A stretch of 64,000 nt of DNA. Origin: Onthophagus taurus. Lineage: Eukaryota > Arthropoda > Insecta > Coleoptera > Scarabaeidae. Below are positions 1 to 12,278 of this stretch, one piece after another. The position numbers were made by a program, and so were the translations under genes. The notes under the pieces were generated by a model. It was given only the letters and a program-made list of their open reading frames with translations. It had not been told where the DNA came from and ran no database searches. The number at the start of each line of letters is the position of its first letter. Within the stretch, counting starts at the first letter, position 1. The stretch spans positions 18,669,501 to 18,733,500 of the forward strand of contig NC_091966.1 of NCBI RefSeq assembly GCF_036711975.1, in the 5' to 3' direction.

Positions 1-3000
1 CAATAAGTGGCACACCATGCGCTGTTGTAGCCGGACTTGTGTCTTTCTGTTAAAAAGAAAAATAACAGGTTATTAAATGTTTTATTAAAATTTTTAAAAG
101 TGAAATTGCAAAACATGTAAAGCGATAAGAAAAGAACAGTTTTGTTGCTTTTTGTGCTTTCTTAAAACCCCCATTAGATAAGAAAAATCCTCTACCATTA
201 AAACAACACAGAGAAGGAGAAATTGCACTAAGCTTTCTATTTTGCTCGATTTTCTAAACTCCTACTTGCCTCAGCATGCACTTTATTGTTGTTGCAGCAT
301 ATAGCTCGGAAGAGGCCGTTTTGATCGCCCTTAATTTGTTATAAAAAATATTAGTGTGACAATTTAAATTTGTTTTTTAATTTTTTTCGTTTAATATTGC
401 GTAGCTTGTTTACAACAAACTTGACCTTCGGGAGTGATACACAAAAAAAAGGTTGATAATTTCCATTTGGATAATGAATGTTTTTCTAAACGAGGAAGAT
501 AAATTTAGAACGTTATCATGAGAATAAAATTCGAGCATAAAAAATCGTATAAACGAGTTTAGTCGAATTTTAAGAAATCATAAAAATTATTGATCTAAAG
601 ATATAATTGATTTAAGGCCTAATTATTATTATCTTTCTTTTTCAAGGCTTTTTCTACGTAAAAATTAAAAATGATCGATGTGAAAAATATAATAAAAGCT
701 TAAAACATACAGGTTTTACAAGAACGGCAGATAAAGCATAACGAAAAATAAATATTGGATAATCCAATATGTAACATAAGGTATTATTAGTGTGAATCGA
801 TAACTGTACTGATAAAAGAGAATAATAATACATCGACATCATGAAATGCAAACATCATAAATTCAAAAAGAGAATTTTTTAAGTAACCAAAGACGAGATA
901 TAAATTTCTGCAATAATTATTGTGGCGTGGGCGACAGTGAGCACTGGAGTTTAAGTATTTTTATGGACTAAATTTAATTAGTGATTAATAATAAAAAATT
1001 TTAATCATATTCACTCAACAGAATTTTAAATATTAAAATAATTAATCTAAGAAATAAATATAAATCAATAACAGATGTGTAATTTATAGATTATTTAATA
1101 TGTATGATGAGAAACGCTGTTCTAGAAAATGCTAATTTCAAATTTTATTTACAGATTAACATTGTCATTTGATCAATTTTAATCTCAAAGACGTACACTA
1201 GAGGAATTTCAATCAACGAGTTTAAATTGTGTTACCAAATGTTGCAAAATCAATAACAACACTTGATGTAAAATTATCAGTTAAGATACCAGATATCATT
1301 TATTTTTCAATTATACAACATTTATCTTGATACTTAAAATATTTTCGTGTTTGCAATTTAATATCTAAATCAAAACGAAATTAATTACAGAAAAAAAGAT
1401 TAGATTGTTGGGGTCAAAACCCAACAAAAAAACGCAAGAATCTTTGCAAGAGTGCATTAAATTAAGTACATTGTTTCTTAAGTTGTCATGAAATAATTTT
1501 GTTTTTGACTCTACTAGTTTTGCTAAATCTTAAACATTATCAGGAATCGTGTCAAGACAATAATACGAACAGAATTTTGTAACACAATGAATTACAAATA
1601 AATAATACATAGTTCCTCCATAAATACACTTTCTATGACAATAGAGGTAAGTACAATAGAAACAACAAATCCATAATCGACTATATCGTTACCAACCATA
1701 TGTTCCTCCTCCAACAAAGAGTAGACATAAGAATGCTGTTTTTAGCTAACATTGATTGTTTAGTGCTCGATCATGAAAGCACTAAACAACTTTACTCAGA
1801 CCGATGCAAACTACACACTACTCTAATCCCAATAGTGTAGCTTGACCCAACTCAACCCAACCCAACCTAACCCAATAGTGTACCTTGACAATCTTAACAC
1901 AGCATGGCAAAAATTTAATGCAAAAGAAGCTTTACGAACACGTACGATAACCTAGAACAACAGACCAAACAAATAAACTTTGGTTCACTGCAGAAGTCAA
2001 GAACATCACAAAGGATAAGAAAAAAATATATTTAGAATACAGGGAATCTCTAACACTAGAGGACCGAAACAGATATATAGAAATAAAGAACAAGGTCAAC
2101 AATACGGTCCGAGAAATTAAAGAAGAATACTGGCAGAAATTCAGCAACGAAATGGAGGCGGATATGTACGGGAAACAAAAACGTGTTTGAAAAGTACTAA
2201 GGGGCATGAAACAAGAAACAGACGAAACAATACAACTAAAAACAAAACGAAAAAAACTACAGCAATTTATACACAGATACGAAAAATCCATTGGAAGCAC
2301 AAATAGAAACCACATAAAATGACTCCTCCGATGAACACAGGCAAATAACCAAAAAGCAAGTAAGAGAGAGAATGGGAAAGCTCAAAAACAAGAAAACTCT
2401 ATATCAAAACAACATACCAAACGAGCTGTTAAAATACGGAGGAACAGCCAGAATCCACGAAACTGTTCAATATCGTATTACAACATAAAAAAAAGTCCAG
2501 AAGAATGGAAAAACAGCGTATTGGTACTGTACCCATCTTTAGAAAAGGACAAAAAAACAGACTCAGCTTAAAACTTATTCAGCCCTAAAACTTCTAAGAT
2601 CATTCCAGACAAGATAGCCTCAATAATGCCAATGGCCGACGAACAACAGGGATTTCGAAGTGTAACTAAAAGATATTATCACGATTGCGGAAAATAAGAA
2701 TATGTGGAAAGAATACATAGAACTTATTATGGACATGAACATAAACACAACAACCCAAACACAAACAATAATATTCAAAAGATAATAAACAGATTTAGAC
2801 GAATTAAATGAACATTACAACACCAATATTTTGAATAAAGTAATAATAGATATTTATTCAATATTATAATACCTGAAATTTCTAACCTTATGGCACACTT
2901 CCTTCAAACCCTAACTACTACTCGTAAGAAGACGCAAAGAAGACGTACTACGTTACGTCTTCTTTGCAAAAGTTAAATGCAGGAACATCAAGCAATCTTC

Positions 3001-6000
3001 TTTAGAAATTTTTATTTTAAAATCTGAAAAACGTAAACATTTCAAAACCTTAAGTTATTGTTATGAAGAATTATCCAAAATTAATCGATGTCTTCGAGAA
3101 AGAATGCACTTTATAGAGATTGAGGAGATCTTGGACAACATCAAAACTTATATTAAACAGGCAAAAAATGAAGACAAGAGAAAGAAGAAAATAAAGCTAC
3201 ATGCACTGCAGGAAAGAAGCAAAGTAAAACAAATTATAAACCTTACCGACATGAACAGGGGTTATAAGTTTTCCTTAACACCAAATATTAATTTACCTTT
3301 AATAACAATAGACTACGACAATATCATTAAATATAATCCCGAATATAATAATATAAAAAAAAAACTTATTCCTTATATTAAAAGTGTAGAAAAGAAACCT
3401 AATCACAATAATTTTTCTCAAATCCAACAATGGAAAAATATAAAGTCTATTAAAGACAAATTGAAACAAAATATTGCAATTTATATAAAAGCAGACAAAG
3501 GGACTGGCATCGTTATAATAAATAAGGATGTATATATTAAAAAAATTAATGAATTCATGAAAGATAACAACTATATAGAACTTGTGAAAAATCCCCTAGA
3601 TAAAATAATTCTTAACACAAAGAAGGTTATAAATAGATGCAAAGATACCTTGGTTAAATTTACGACTTACATAGATAATAAAAGTAAAATAGTTTCCTCA
3701 TTAATTCTCAGCACATTATTCATTCATATGAATCCTAACATACCTAAACCATATGCTCTACAAAAATTACACAAACAAAAATGCCCATCAGGCCCATAAC
3801 GTTATTTAACAATTCCCCAACATATAAACTCGCAAATTTCGTGTTAAATATTTTCAAAGAATTAAATTTCAAACCTATATACTCTATATCGAATACTAAC
3901 CAATTCATAAAAGAAGTTGAAAACATAGATCTTACAAGTTGGTATTTGATTTCTTTCGATGTAGTGAATCTATATTCTAACATTCCAACAGAATTTACTT
4001 TAGATCTCACTGACAAGCTATTTAGCGATCATTTTGAAGATGAAACAAATATAAAAGATTTTAATGAAATCCTAAAACATATAGTTACACAAAATTATTG
4101 CATTTTTAATAATAAAACTTACAAAATATCAGAAGGTTTACCTATGGACAAGCCTTTATCTGGTATACTCGCCGATATATTTTTAGACTATTTTGAAAAA
4201 AGTTTTTGATGTGATGCTATCAAAATCCACTCATTAATTGATCATCAATTATCGTCATCTTATCTGATTCCTGATATATTTTTTGATATTAATCAAGTTT
4301 GCTTTCGTGAAGAAATTAGTAATGATGATAATAACTCATAATCGAAAATGCATAGGGAATACATAATAATTGTTTATAAGAAACCAAGGATCATGATTAG
4401 CTCAATTCTATAACTTTATTCAAATAGCTAAAAGTGTTATTTTCTAGATGCGAAATAAAAATACCTAAAACCTCTAAATGGACTATTTTATTTTATCAAA
4501 ATCGAGTTTAACACAGAAGCCAATACTAAAATTATCTATAAAAAAGTATTCTTAATTTACAAAAACGTTATATGTTGTTCCAGATTTTAATGGGAACACA
4601 ACAATTTAAAAAAAAATGTTTTTATAAGTATAGCTATAATAATACAGTGGTTGTCATATAAGAGATAGCACCACGGCAGTGACCTTTTTGATCAACTTAT
4701 ATTTTATCTAAATAACCTTGTAGAAACCTCGATATGTATTTTATTTTGTGGCTTTACAGACCTTGCTAATATTGTAAATAATGTAGGTTAGATTTATAAT
4801 TCATTATCAGCAAGATATCATTTTGAAAGTAATTTTCCATTCATAAAGACGCCCAGTGGCAATTAAGAATGTCACCAAACATTCATAACATTCCTATGAA
4901 CTAATGAATCGTTCTATGGACAATTTCAAAGGGCATCACGAAGTTCACAACAACCTTCTTAGCCAAGGATTTGCGTTTCTATAATGCAAATACATGATGA
5001 AAACCGAACTGCTACATTATTTTATTCACATCATCTAAGCGATCTGATAAAACAAATCTCAATTGGAATTCTTAACATTTCATTTAGAATTGTAACATTC
5101 CAATTGGAATTCCAGATTAACCAACTTCAAACAGAACACTTCGACGATAACTCAGCAAGTCTAATCTGGCAGATAGATCTGTGGAAATTACTGTGATGAT
5201 TTCATATCAATTGTACAAGATCATTTAGCTGACATTGGATCATAATGTAATCCTAAAGGAACTGTCAGTAGGTATGTTCACGAGAAATTAGACCCTCTCT
5301 GGAAATTCATCTCTTAGCCCACCATTTAATATAATATGTGATGGAAATATAAATATCTATATAGTACAGCTTCTACTTTATATAAAACAATATACAATTT
5401 AGTATACATATTTATATTTTTTTTCAGTCTAGTAGTGTGGCATAATTCAGACCTTTCAGATTGTGATTAAAACGCCATATTGGTGTCAATATGAGCAATC
5501 TTAATGTACAGAATAGATGTACAAATAAAAAATACCAAATTTATATCTATTCAAGGAATTTAACTTTCTTATATTGAGTAAATGTTAAGGCTGCACAGTT
5601 CTGAAAAGGCAGAAGAACGCCAAAAAAGGATGACACATAAAAGTAACATAACAGACCGAACGGAGTAGATCTAAATACTATAGTATGTAATTACATAATA
5701 TACATAACATGTAAATTAGCCATCATAACAAAAATCAAATCCAAAACTTGATATTTTAAGTGTGTACCATAATTATATTTATGTATAAAAAACAAAGGCA
5801 TCAAAAAAAGTCTGTTGCAGATTTGAAAGTTCACATCCAAGTACAACGTTCATAAATTTGTTATTTGGAGAGTATCAAGAAAGTTAATGTTGGCAAAAAG
5901 AGAACTTGTGGAGTTAGATATGTTGATCTTTCTTTAATTACTCTGTTTAACACAAAGTGGGCTAATTATCATAAAAAATCTTGTAACAGTTGTAGTTCCT

Positions 6001-7751
6001 GTAAACTATATTGTAGAATTAAGAATAATTATTAGTATAAAAGTATTATAATATTAATATTTCTGTAGTAGTACATTCAAATTATTTATTAGCATGCCAC
6101 TTTTAATGACAAAGGAAATTATTTGAAGAAGGAAAGAAAGAAAATTCCAGCGTTGGTCGTGTTCAACAAGTACAATCATTGTTAGTAATTATATGTATAA
6201 ATAGTTTGGCAAGGACATGTAAAACAATTTTGCAATTTAAACGCAATTACTAATAATATTGACGGCGACATGTCCAAATACGTAGTATCAGTTGTCGTTT
6301 CTTGCATGATCAATTGTACTAACTAAACATCTGGACATTATGTGGAATTTGCTATACCCAAACATAGTCGTATCATTCCGATTTAAAAGTTAAACTATGG
6401 TTGGTATTTTGATCAGAAAGTATATAAGTGCAGAACTTTTAAAATATATCAATAATTCAATTTTGTTTGAATGTTTCTGAATTTATAGCCAAAGTTTTCT
6501 CTTTTTGTTTTAGATTTTTTAACCATATATAATTGAAGTTAAAACTCAGATTTTGAAAAACATATTACAAATTTTAAAAAAACAAGATAAGTTAATCCAA
6601 AACCAATACGATAATATTATTAAAAAAATAATGTACAAGAGATAATTGTAAGATTTTAAATTCTAACTAAATTAGATTATTAGGATTAAATTTAAAATTT
6701 GATTCTAATAAAAATTTTTGATAAATCACGTAACGAATATTTTTATAATTTAATAAAAACATTTACAAACTTTTTCACACAAGACCACATTTTGTAGTGA
6801 TATTTAAAATAACAATTATATATTAATTAACAACCCACGCTAAATAAAATATTAGCATTACTTAACAAATCGAAAAAGGACACACTTTTAGAAAATATTT
6901 TAAATTCATCGTTTAAATTATACGATCAAATAGTGTTAAATCCATTAACATTCACTTTAACCGTACCATTACTTCACATAAAACTTTGAACCCGATTATG
7001 AAATAATACAAATTAAATCGAGACTTTTCTGGAAAATAATTTCAAACCAAATTTTGATTCATAATGAATTTTTGAATAACTAAACTTAACGGCAGGATTA
7101 AAGAATAGGTTTGTATTATTGTTAAATCATTCGTGAAAGCAATTTTGAGAGACCTACTTTTAACCCAGTGGAAACTCAAAGTGGCCGGACAACTTCGAAG
7201 TAACGGTAGAAACCTGTTGCCTTCCATTTCTAAATAATCTTTTTGTAAAAAAAATAGCAAAATGAACTTGACCTGAGAATGATTTAACAAGTTTCAAAAA
7301 AGTAAATAAATAGGATTGTTAGAACATGTAATCGGTTTAAAATGAAAATGCTTAGATGTTTGTCCCAGAGATCTATATAAAGGTCAAGCCTGTTAAGATA
7401 AAATTTATTTTTTTGAGTATTAATCTATCAGCGTCACAACGTCCAACTTATATCAAAGAATCACCCAATCAGTCCCTCTAAATATCTATATTTATTTTAT
7501 GTAATCGCCCATTAATTATAAACAATGATTTAACTGGTTATATTTTTAAACCTCATGAATTTTGTTGTTTTCCTTAGATTTAAATTTTAAATAACAAAAA
7601 CTACATTACAACATTCCATTTACAACAGCGGATTAGTAGCAAAAAATTAACTACTTTATTTTTGTGGAAAATTTTGTTATTCAATTTTGCTTACCTGCAA
7701 TTCAGTTTTTTGCTCAATTAATTGATTTGCGGCTTTATCACGTCCTGCCAT
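1..7751 (-). CDS. Catalase-like gene, first two coding exons (partial)
   Basis: Two short exons not visible as long ORFs. Exon 1 is 7695-7751 (19 codons, MAGRDKAANQLIEQKTELQ) and ends in a clean GTAAG donor at phase 0. Exon 2 is 1-46: a TTTTTAACAG acceptor precedes codons reading KDTSPATTAHGVPLI and the exon runs off the left edge after a G that could begin an Asp codon. Insect catalases start with an RDxAxxQLI segment followed about 20 residues later by TT-x-x-G-x-P-(V/I)-D-K, which fits here. Catalase is the haem enzyme that splits hydrogen peroxide, usually in peroxisomes; the catalytic region lies outside this window, so no active-site residue can be checked. The identity rests on 34 residues, the matching splice phase and an upstream TATA box. 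The intron (47-7694) contains Penelope and RTE debris. Confidence 0.6.
1940..2760 (+). pseudogene. Decayed RTE-like non-LTR retrotransposon fragment
   Basis: In the plus strand, with several frameshifts and stops, one can read the basic linker between endonuclease and reverse transcriptase (around 1950-2180, with LEYRESLTLEDRNRYIEIKN), then the RT entry motif (2350-2440, with the IPNELLKYGG segment that corresponds to the usual GPDGIPxELLKxGG) and TVPIFKKG (about 2525-2545). No palm YxDD block and no 3' end are seen. The piece sits in the catalase intron. The open frame on the opposite strand (1932-2315) is a shadow of this region. Confidence 0.55.
2916..4209 (+). pseudogene. Penelope-like element reverse transcriptase, truncated and frameshifted
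   Basis: The open frame runs back from the ATG at 3104 to at least 2916, then covers 3104-3799; a frameshift near 3785 joins it to a second frame, 3781-4209. Order of motifs: a Lys-rich N-terminus, IYIKADKGTGIVIINKD (typical Penelope KADKGxxVVI motif, about 3480-3530), PKPYALQKLHK, then RPITLFNNSPTYKLA, LISFDVVNLYSNIP and GLPMDKPLSGILADI. These are the fingers and first palm blocks of Penelope reverse transcriptases. The YVDD block, thumb and GIY-YIG endonuclease are missing: the reading ends after DYFEKSF at 4209. A dead 5' part in the catalase intron. The opposite-strand frame at 3744-4016 is a shadow. Confidence 0.8.
2934..2966. repeat. Perfect 14-bp-arm hairpin in front of the Penelope fragment
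   Basis: The arm GCAAAGAAGACGTA is followed within a few bases by its exact reverse complement TACGTCTTCTTTGC. It lies at the 5' edge of the Penelope-like reading frame, so it may be part of that element's terminus. Confidence 0.6.
4210..7694. other. AT-rich intron sequence, no gene seen
   Basis: The remainder of the catalase-like intron. Short open frames (for example 4984-5196 and 7042-7290) have no recognisable motif and composition like the surrounding AT-rich DNA. No repeat family of this window was recognised here. Confidence 0.5.
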
Positions 7752-7850
7752 GTTGAAGTTATGAAGCACCTCTTCTCACACAACAACAAATGGAAATGAC
7801 AACTTGAAATACGGGTTGCAGCGTGTTAAGACTCTGCTTTATATGCCCTA
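7752..7850 (-). promoter_or_regulatory. Core promoter and 5' UTR of the catalase-like gene
   Basis: On the minus strand a TATAAAG box lies at 7837-7843, 86 bases before the ATG at 7749-7751. This spacing allows a start site about 30 bases downstream of the box and a short 5' UTR of roughly 55 bases without an intron. The start site itself is inferred. Confidence 0.45.
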
Positions 7851-7859
7851 TGTATTTCA

Positions 7860-9440
7860 ACGCATGCGTTTTCACGATTGTACAACTTGCACAATTTTAT
7901 CTACACGCAACCTATTTTTTTTATATTGTACACAGATTTTCTTGATAAACTAAATACCCTGTTCTTAAAATTCCGCTCCATAAATAGCACCTTTTAATTT
8001 GTTATAATTTTAAATGAAGATATTAAAAATAAATGAATTGGTTATGAAGTAATAAAATAAATAATTATGTAAAGTTACTTATTTCAGTATTCAGATGCTT
8101 ATAGAAATTGATAGAAATTTTTGATTAATAAGTTAATTTTAGTTTTCAATTAAGATTTCTTAAATTGATTCTGTTGGTTAGCATATATTCGCAAAGTTTA
8201 CCTTGAATAATTTAGAAAAGTGCAAATCATTTATTATGTGGGAATAATAGGCGACCTGAAACCAACCAGTTTCATAATACAACTCTATAAAATATTTGTT
8301 TAAATTTAGATTTAGATTAAACATTACTATTATTGTTAATTATTTATCTATTCTGATGGACACTTAAGCTTAACATAAAGTTAATCTTTTAAAGTTAAGA
8401 TTATCTACAAATAAAACTTCATTCTTTAAAGTGAAACAGAATATAACATAACAGAGCATATTCTATCTGTAAACATCCACAAATAGCTCTATAAATACCA
8501 TCCTGTTGTATAGATGCGCATTTGTATAATCACGCAAAATAAATTTAAATTCCAAAGGATCATCACGAACATGATGACATTAACAATAACTTCGTGACGA
8601 CGTCCTGAAAATATTTTATCTACATTCTCTATGCTATTTACGTAAAATAAGAAATATTGTATTAATTAACAATAAGCAAAGAGATAAGAATTCATTTTTT
8701 CAGATTTTATGTTAACAATTAAATCATAATGAAGAAAAAATAAAATTGTATTAAAAATGATCTGGTTAAAGTTCATATTCAGTCAACTCATTTTGCAGAG
8801 ATGATTAATTGGTCACATATACTTAAACTAAAATTTAACCTAAACTGGCCTAAATTTTGAACTTATCCAAGATGTCTATGTATAATTTTCGTATTGCATA
8901 CATTTTCTTTTTTTGTGTAAAAAATATTAATAAATATATATCATGTAAATATTGCAAATAATATTATGTTCTTTAAAAAGTTTGAATGCAAATCAATAAA
9001 CCATAGGTGAATAAAACAGGAGCCCTACATGCGTCAGTAGACGCATCTTTCTTAGATGCGTCTTCTTAGACGCATTCTTTGTATATCAAAGATATACAAA
9101 GAATGATTTTCTAGTTTCTTATTTTCCTATTTTTGTTTATAATTTATAGTTCTATTATTTTCTTTGCGCCTAGGCAAAGTCATAAATGAGCAACTTCTAC
9201 ATTCTCGATGACAAAAAAACAACGAGGAGTACAACAGCTCTGACGGGTAAATCGAGATACCCCAACAAATAGAAGAAATATTAGAAACCCGATCTAACTA
9301 TAATCTAAACTGGTTTTACGAAATGATAGTAATAGCAATCATTGCACAATAGCAATGATAATAAGCACCATATTTTAGCTGTTACTACTTTGGTTGCTAT
9401 ACTAACCATACTATCATAAGTACTATCACTGACTGAGTCT
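7860..9440. other. AT-rich spacer with a small imperfect palindrome
   Basis: No coding signal seen. Around 9029-9100 there are alternating direct and inverted copies of an AGACGCAT/ATGCGTCT motif followed by the inverted repeat CATTCTTTGTATATC/GATATACAAAGAATG (about 9071-9104). Confidence 0.5.
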
Positions 9441-9900
9441 ACACTGAGGTATGATTGTGTAACAAGTCAGAAAAGATTTATATATTAAATTCGGGGAAGT
9501 ACAGAAATATTTTGGGAGTGGGGACAACGGATGAGGGACTCGCGAGAAGAACAGAGAAGAAGAGTTAGAGGGTCGAGAGGAGAAAGAGTGATCGAGAGTT
9601 AGAGTAGAGACGTGGGTGAAGTGTGGGAGTGAAAACTGGAAAAGACTAAAAGAAAAAAAAAATGAAAGAGAAGAAAGCGGAAGAAAGAAGTGTCAATCAA
9701 CCCCAAAAGAAACATTATGTGAGTACTGGATAGAATTGTTTACTGTTTTTTTGTTTTTTTATTTGATTTGTGTTTAAAAGAGAATAAATTAAAGTATCTC
9801 ATTAATTAATTCAAAGTTTTGTTTATCTTTCGTATTTTGTTTTTTTGACAGCCGCCGCTTGATCCTTTCCCCCTTGTCTTTTGACACACTTGATCACGTT
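9440..9900 (+). other. Purine-rich block followed by a polyA-type signal, possible LTR remnant
   Basis: From about 9500 to 9715 one strand is strongly purine-rich (GAGAG, GAAGAA runs), followed by AATAAATTAAAG near 9782 and a pyrimidine-rich TTTTTTTGACAG at about 9840. This layout resembles an LTR or a gene end, but no second LTR, primer site or coding sequence was found. Confidence 0.25.
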
Positions 9901-9924
9901 ACGAGGCTCCTATAAAGAGTGGAC

Positions 9925-10806
9925 CCGAGGAGAATACCTTCTCCGAGAATATACTCGGGGGCCTCTTACCACATCACGCTCGGGGGTGGTAACAATTGCC
10001 TTCTCTCTCTGTTAGACTTCCTATCTGACTTCCAAGTGACCAAAACATCCAGGCAAGGTAACTGTTTTGCAGCTTCCATTTTCGTGGTAAATTTGATCAT
10101 GAATATTGCGACTTCAGGTGGTCTAGGAAATCTTGGAGACGCTCTTTTCCATCTGCCAGATCACAAAGGTGCCATCCACGTAACGAAGCCACCGTTAAGT
10201 TTCCTTGACGCTTTTTCTTCAAACGTCTCTATGTAGAAATTGGCTGCCCGTTCCCAAGGACAGTAGAATCTAACAGGACTGCTACATTCATTGTTGTGAC
10301 AACCTGCCCGCAAACTACGTCACACCATTTTCCACGCCCAACTGTTGTTATGGTCTATGCGTTTGCTGTGTATATTTAGAGGTTATATCGTAGACGTATT
10401 CATATTATTTTTGAAGTTTTATGTTTTTAGACGTATTAATGACATATTAATACACAGACAGTTACCAGGCGTGGCAAATAGTGTGACGTAGAGTGCGGGC
10501 AGCCAACCCGTAGTGGACTACAAAAATACAATGGATGTAGCAGTCCTGTTAGATTCTACTGTCCTTGGCCCGTTCCCATTGTTCGTCGTATTCTCCCTAC
10601 TAGCTAAAATATGTAAATGTTAAATAGTACACCACTAGCGTTACAAAATACTTCGGTAGTCTCGCAGGGATGAATTTTTGGCAAAGATCATCCACGGCAT
10701 CTTTGACTGCTTGAATTTCTGTAGATTTCACCAATTCTTTCATTTTTCTTATTATCTTCTCGGTTGGGTTCCTTTTGACTTTCTTCACTGAAATGAAAGG
10801 CGACAT
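9925..10806 (-). pseudogene. Penelope-like reverse transcriptase relic, interrupted by a TIR element
   Basis: Read on the minus strand. Upstream of the insertion (10568-10806) are a SPFISVKKV-like segment and LTFTYFS...GEYDEQ, matching the finger/palm region before the MGSPLSP block. After the insertion (9925-10254) come ANFYIETFEEKAS, then RYVDGTFVIW (the YVDD palm motif with the second Asp changed to Gly) and the region normally reading LPFLDVLV. Several frameshifts and stops are present. The palm Asp is lost and the gene is split, so this copy is dead. Confidence 0.65.
10255..10567. mobile_element. 313 bp non-autonomous TIR element with 9 bp target duplication
   Basis: Termini are CAAGGACAGTAGAATCTAAC and its reverse complement, and the similarity of the two arms continues for most of the element. 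GCCCGTTCC occurs directly on both sides (10246-10254 and 10568-10576), a 9 bp target duplication. It interrupts the Penelope reverse transcriptase. A related left end is at 17059. A 9 bp duplication points to Mutator-like or Merlin-type elements, but no transposase ties it to either. Confidence 0.75.
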
Positions 10807-10809
10807 TCA

Positions 10810-12270
10810 CGATGATTATGTATCTCTACTCCAACTCTACTGTCATCAAGGTAAGCAAACGCTGTGCAGGGTGCACTTCTGATTTACCCGCAACATTATA
10901 CAAACTTTATCAAGTCTCGATTCCACAATGCTATTCAAGCGAATCTTGAAATTACATTGCCCATCTTATGTAAAATATATCAGATTTACTCGAATAAACC
11001 CAAATCGATAGAAAATTCTTGGTGATACACTGGGTTGTACTTCGAAATGGAAAAAAGCCACAGGCCACGTTCTTGAAGCGTCAGGAGACAGATCAAGTTG
11101 GAAAATGTAGATTTAATAATGTACAAACTCGAGTTGGTCGAAGAAATGACTGTTATCTGCTATCTGCCGCATAGGTACTTAGCCGCCAAAAAAAACTGAT
11201 ATGAAAGACAGGAAAGTTGGAGAGATGTTTAGCAAGGACGTAATCGAGGTAAGCTGATCCGAGTATTTTTCGATTACCTAGGCGTCTGAACAGTCAAACC
11301 AGCAACTAATCATCTACATTGCCGATCATGCAAGAAACCTTGAATACTGGGTATAGGCAAATTTCTATAACGAACGTCTCTAAATGCCTCGAGGTTGATT
11401 GCCTTTACCACTCCAGATCATATCATACTCCGTGTTCATCCTAAAAACGTTCCGACAATATTCCTAAAAATTGACGATGTAGGAAGTTATACTTAAAAAA
11501 TACGACGGGATACTCAAAAAAGTTCGACTTAGTTCACCTTGACGATGTCACCATCTTCAGCGCGATTGAAAAATAAAACTGCTGCACCTTAGGCTGGTCG
11601 TTTAATAGTTGCATTACACAATCTCCCAGAACATAGCAAAATCCAAGATGTTATCGCACCGTTGCGAATGGCTCATACATCAGTAACCGACAATTTATTA
11701 TAAAAAGACAATTTCATGTTTTTCTGGCTCACGCAAACTATTTACAGTCGTTCATTTATCACTGATATATGTTTTATCTCCACTAACCCACCATCGCGGT
11801 GGATGTTGAAGATTACGTTGCACCCAAGAAAGTCTGCAACGACGTTAAGCAAATTCGTTATAAGGATCTTCAATTGCATGCTAACGGCTGTTATGTGTCA
11901 GAAATCACACCACATCAACAAATTAAATCGAACGGATAATTTACTCTTCGCACAGATAGCAAAGAGAGTCTCTTATTGCTGAAGATTTTCGTGTTTAACA
12001 TACGAAATACTAAATTAGCTCGTTGATTAACTCGTGAACACATACCCGACGAAACAAACTTAATGCTTGCACTCGAAGTTTAGTTTCACGGAGGAAGAGA
12101 CTCTCTAAAAGCCGGGAGAACCGGGTACCATTTACTAAATAATATAGTACTGAAATTCGCAGATCAAGGCAAGCCAACAGGAAAGCCAAGACGCACAACG
12201 TCTATCCACATCACGGTGAACATTCGCAATGAGGAACAGATGCCATTTTTACCATTTTAAGAAGATTTAC
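10810..12270. other. Unassigned repeat-like DNA
   Basis: No convincing gene. At about 11523-11565 the plus strand reads FDLVHLDDVTIFS, which resembles the YLDDVIIFS palm motif of Ty3/gypsy reverse transcriptases, but the flanks give no other supporting motif. Open frames at 11716-11982 and 12010-12198 are not recognised. Confidence 0.3.
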
Positions 12271-12278
12271 TACGACCA

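Noticed and set aside
654-851. 65-codon minus frame rich in Tyr and Leu
   Set aside because: AT-driven composition, no motif, no splice signals; it sits in the catalase intron.
2934-2966. Hairpin as a transcription terminator
   Set aside because: Rho-independent terminators do not apply in this eukaryotic context; more likely an element end.
4984-5196. 70-codon plus frame
   Set aside because: No recognisable family, no promoter or splice context, and repeats of CAATTGGAATTC explain its composition.
9440-9900. Possible LTR retrotransposon
   Set aside because: No second LTR, primer site or coding part; kept only as a low-confidence note.
11523-11565. Ty3/gypsy-like LDDVTIF motif
   Set aside because: Only one isolated motif; flanks show no other RT, RNase H or integrase block, so no element was called.
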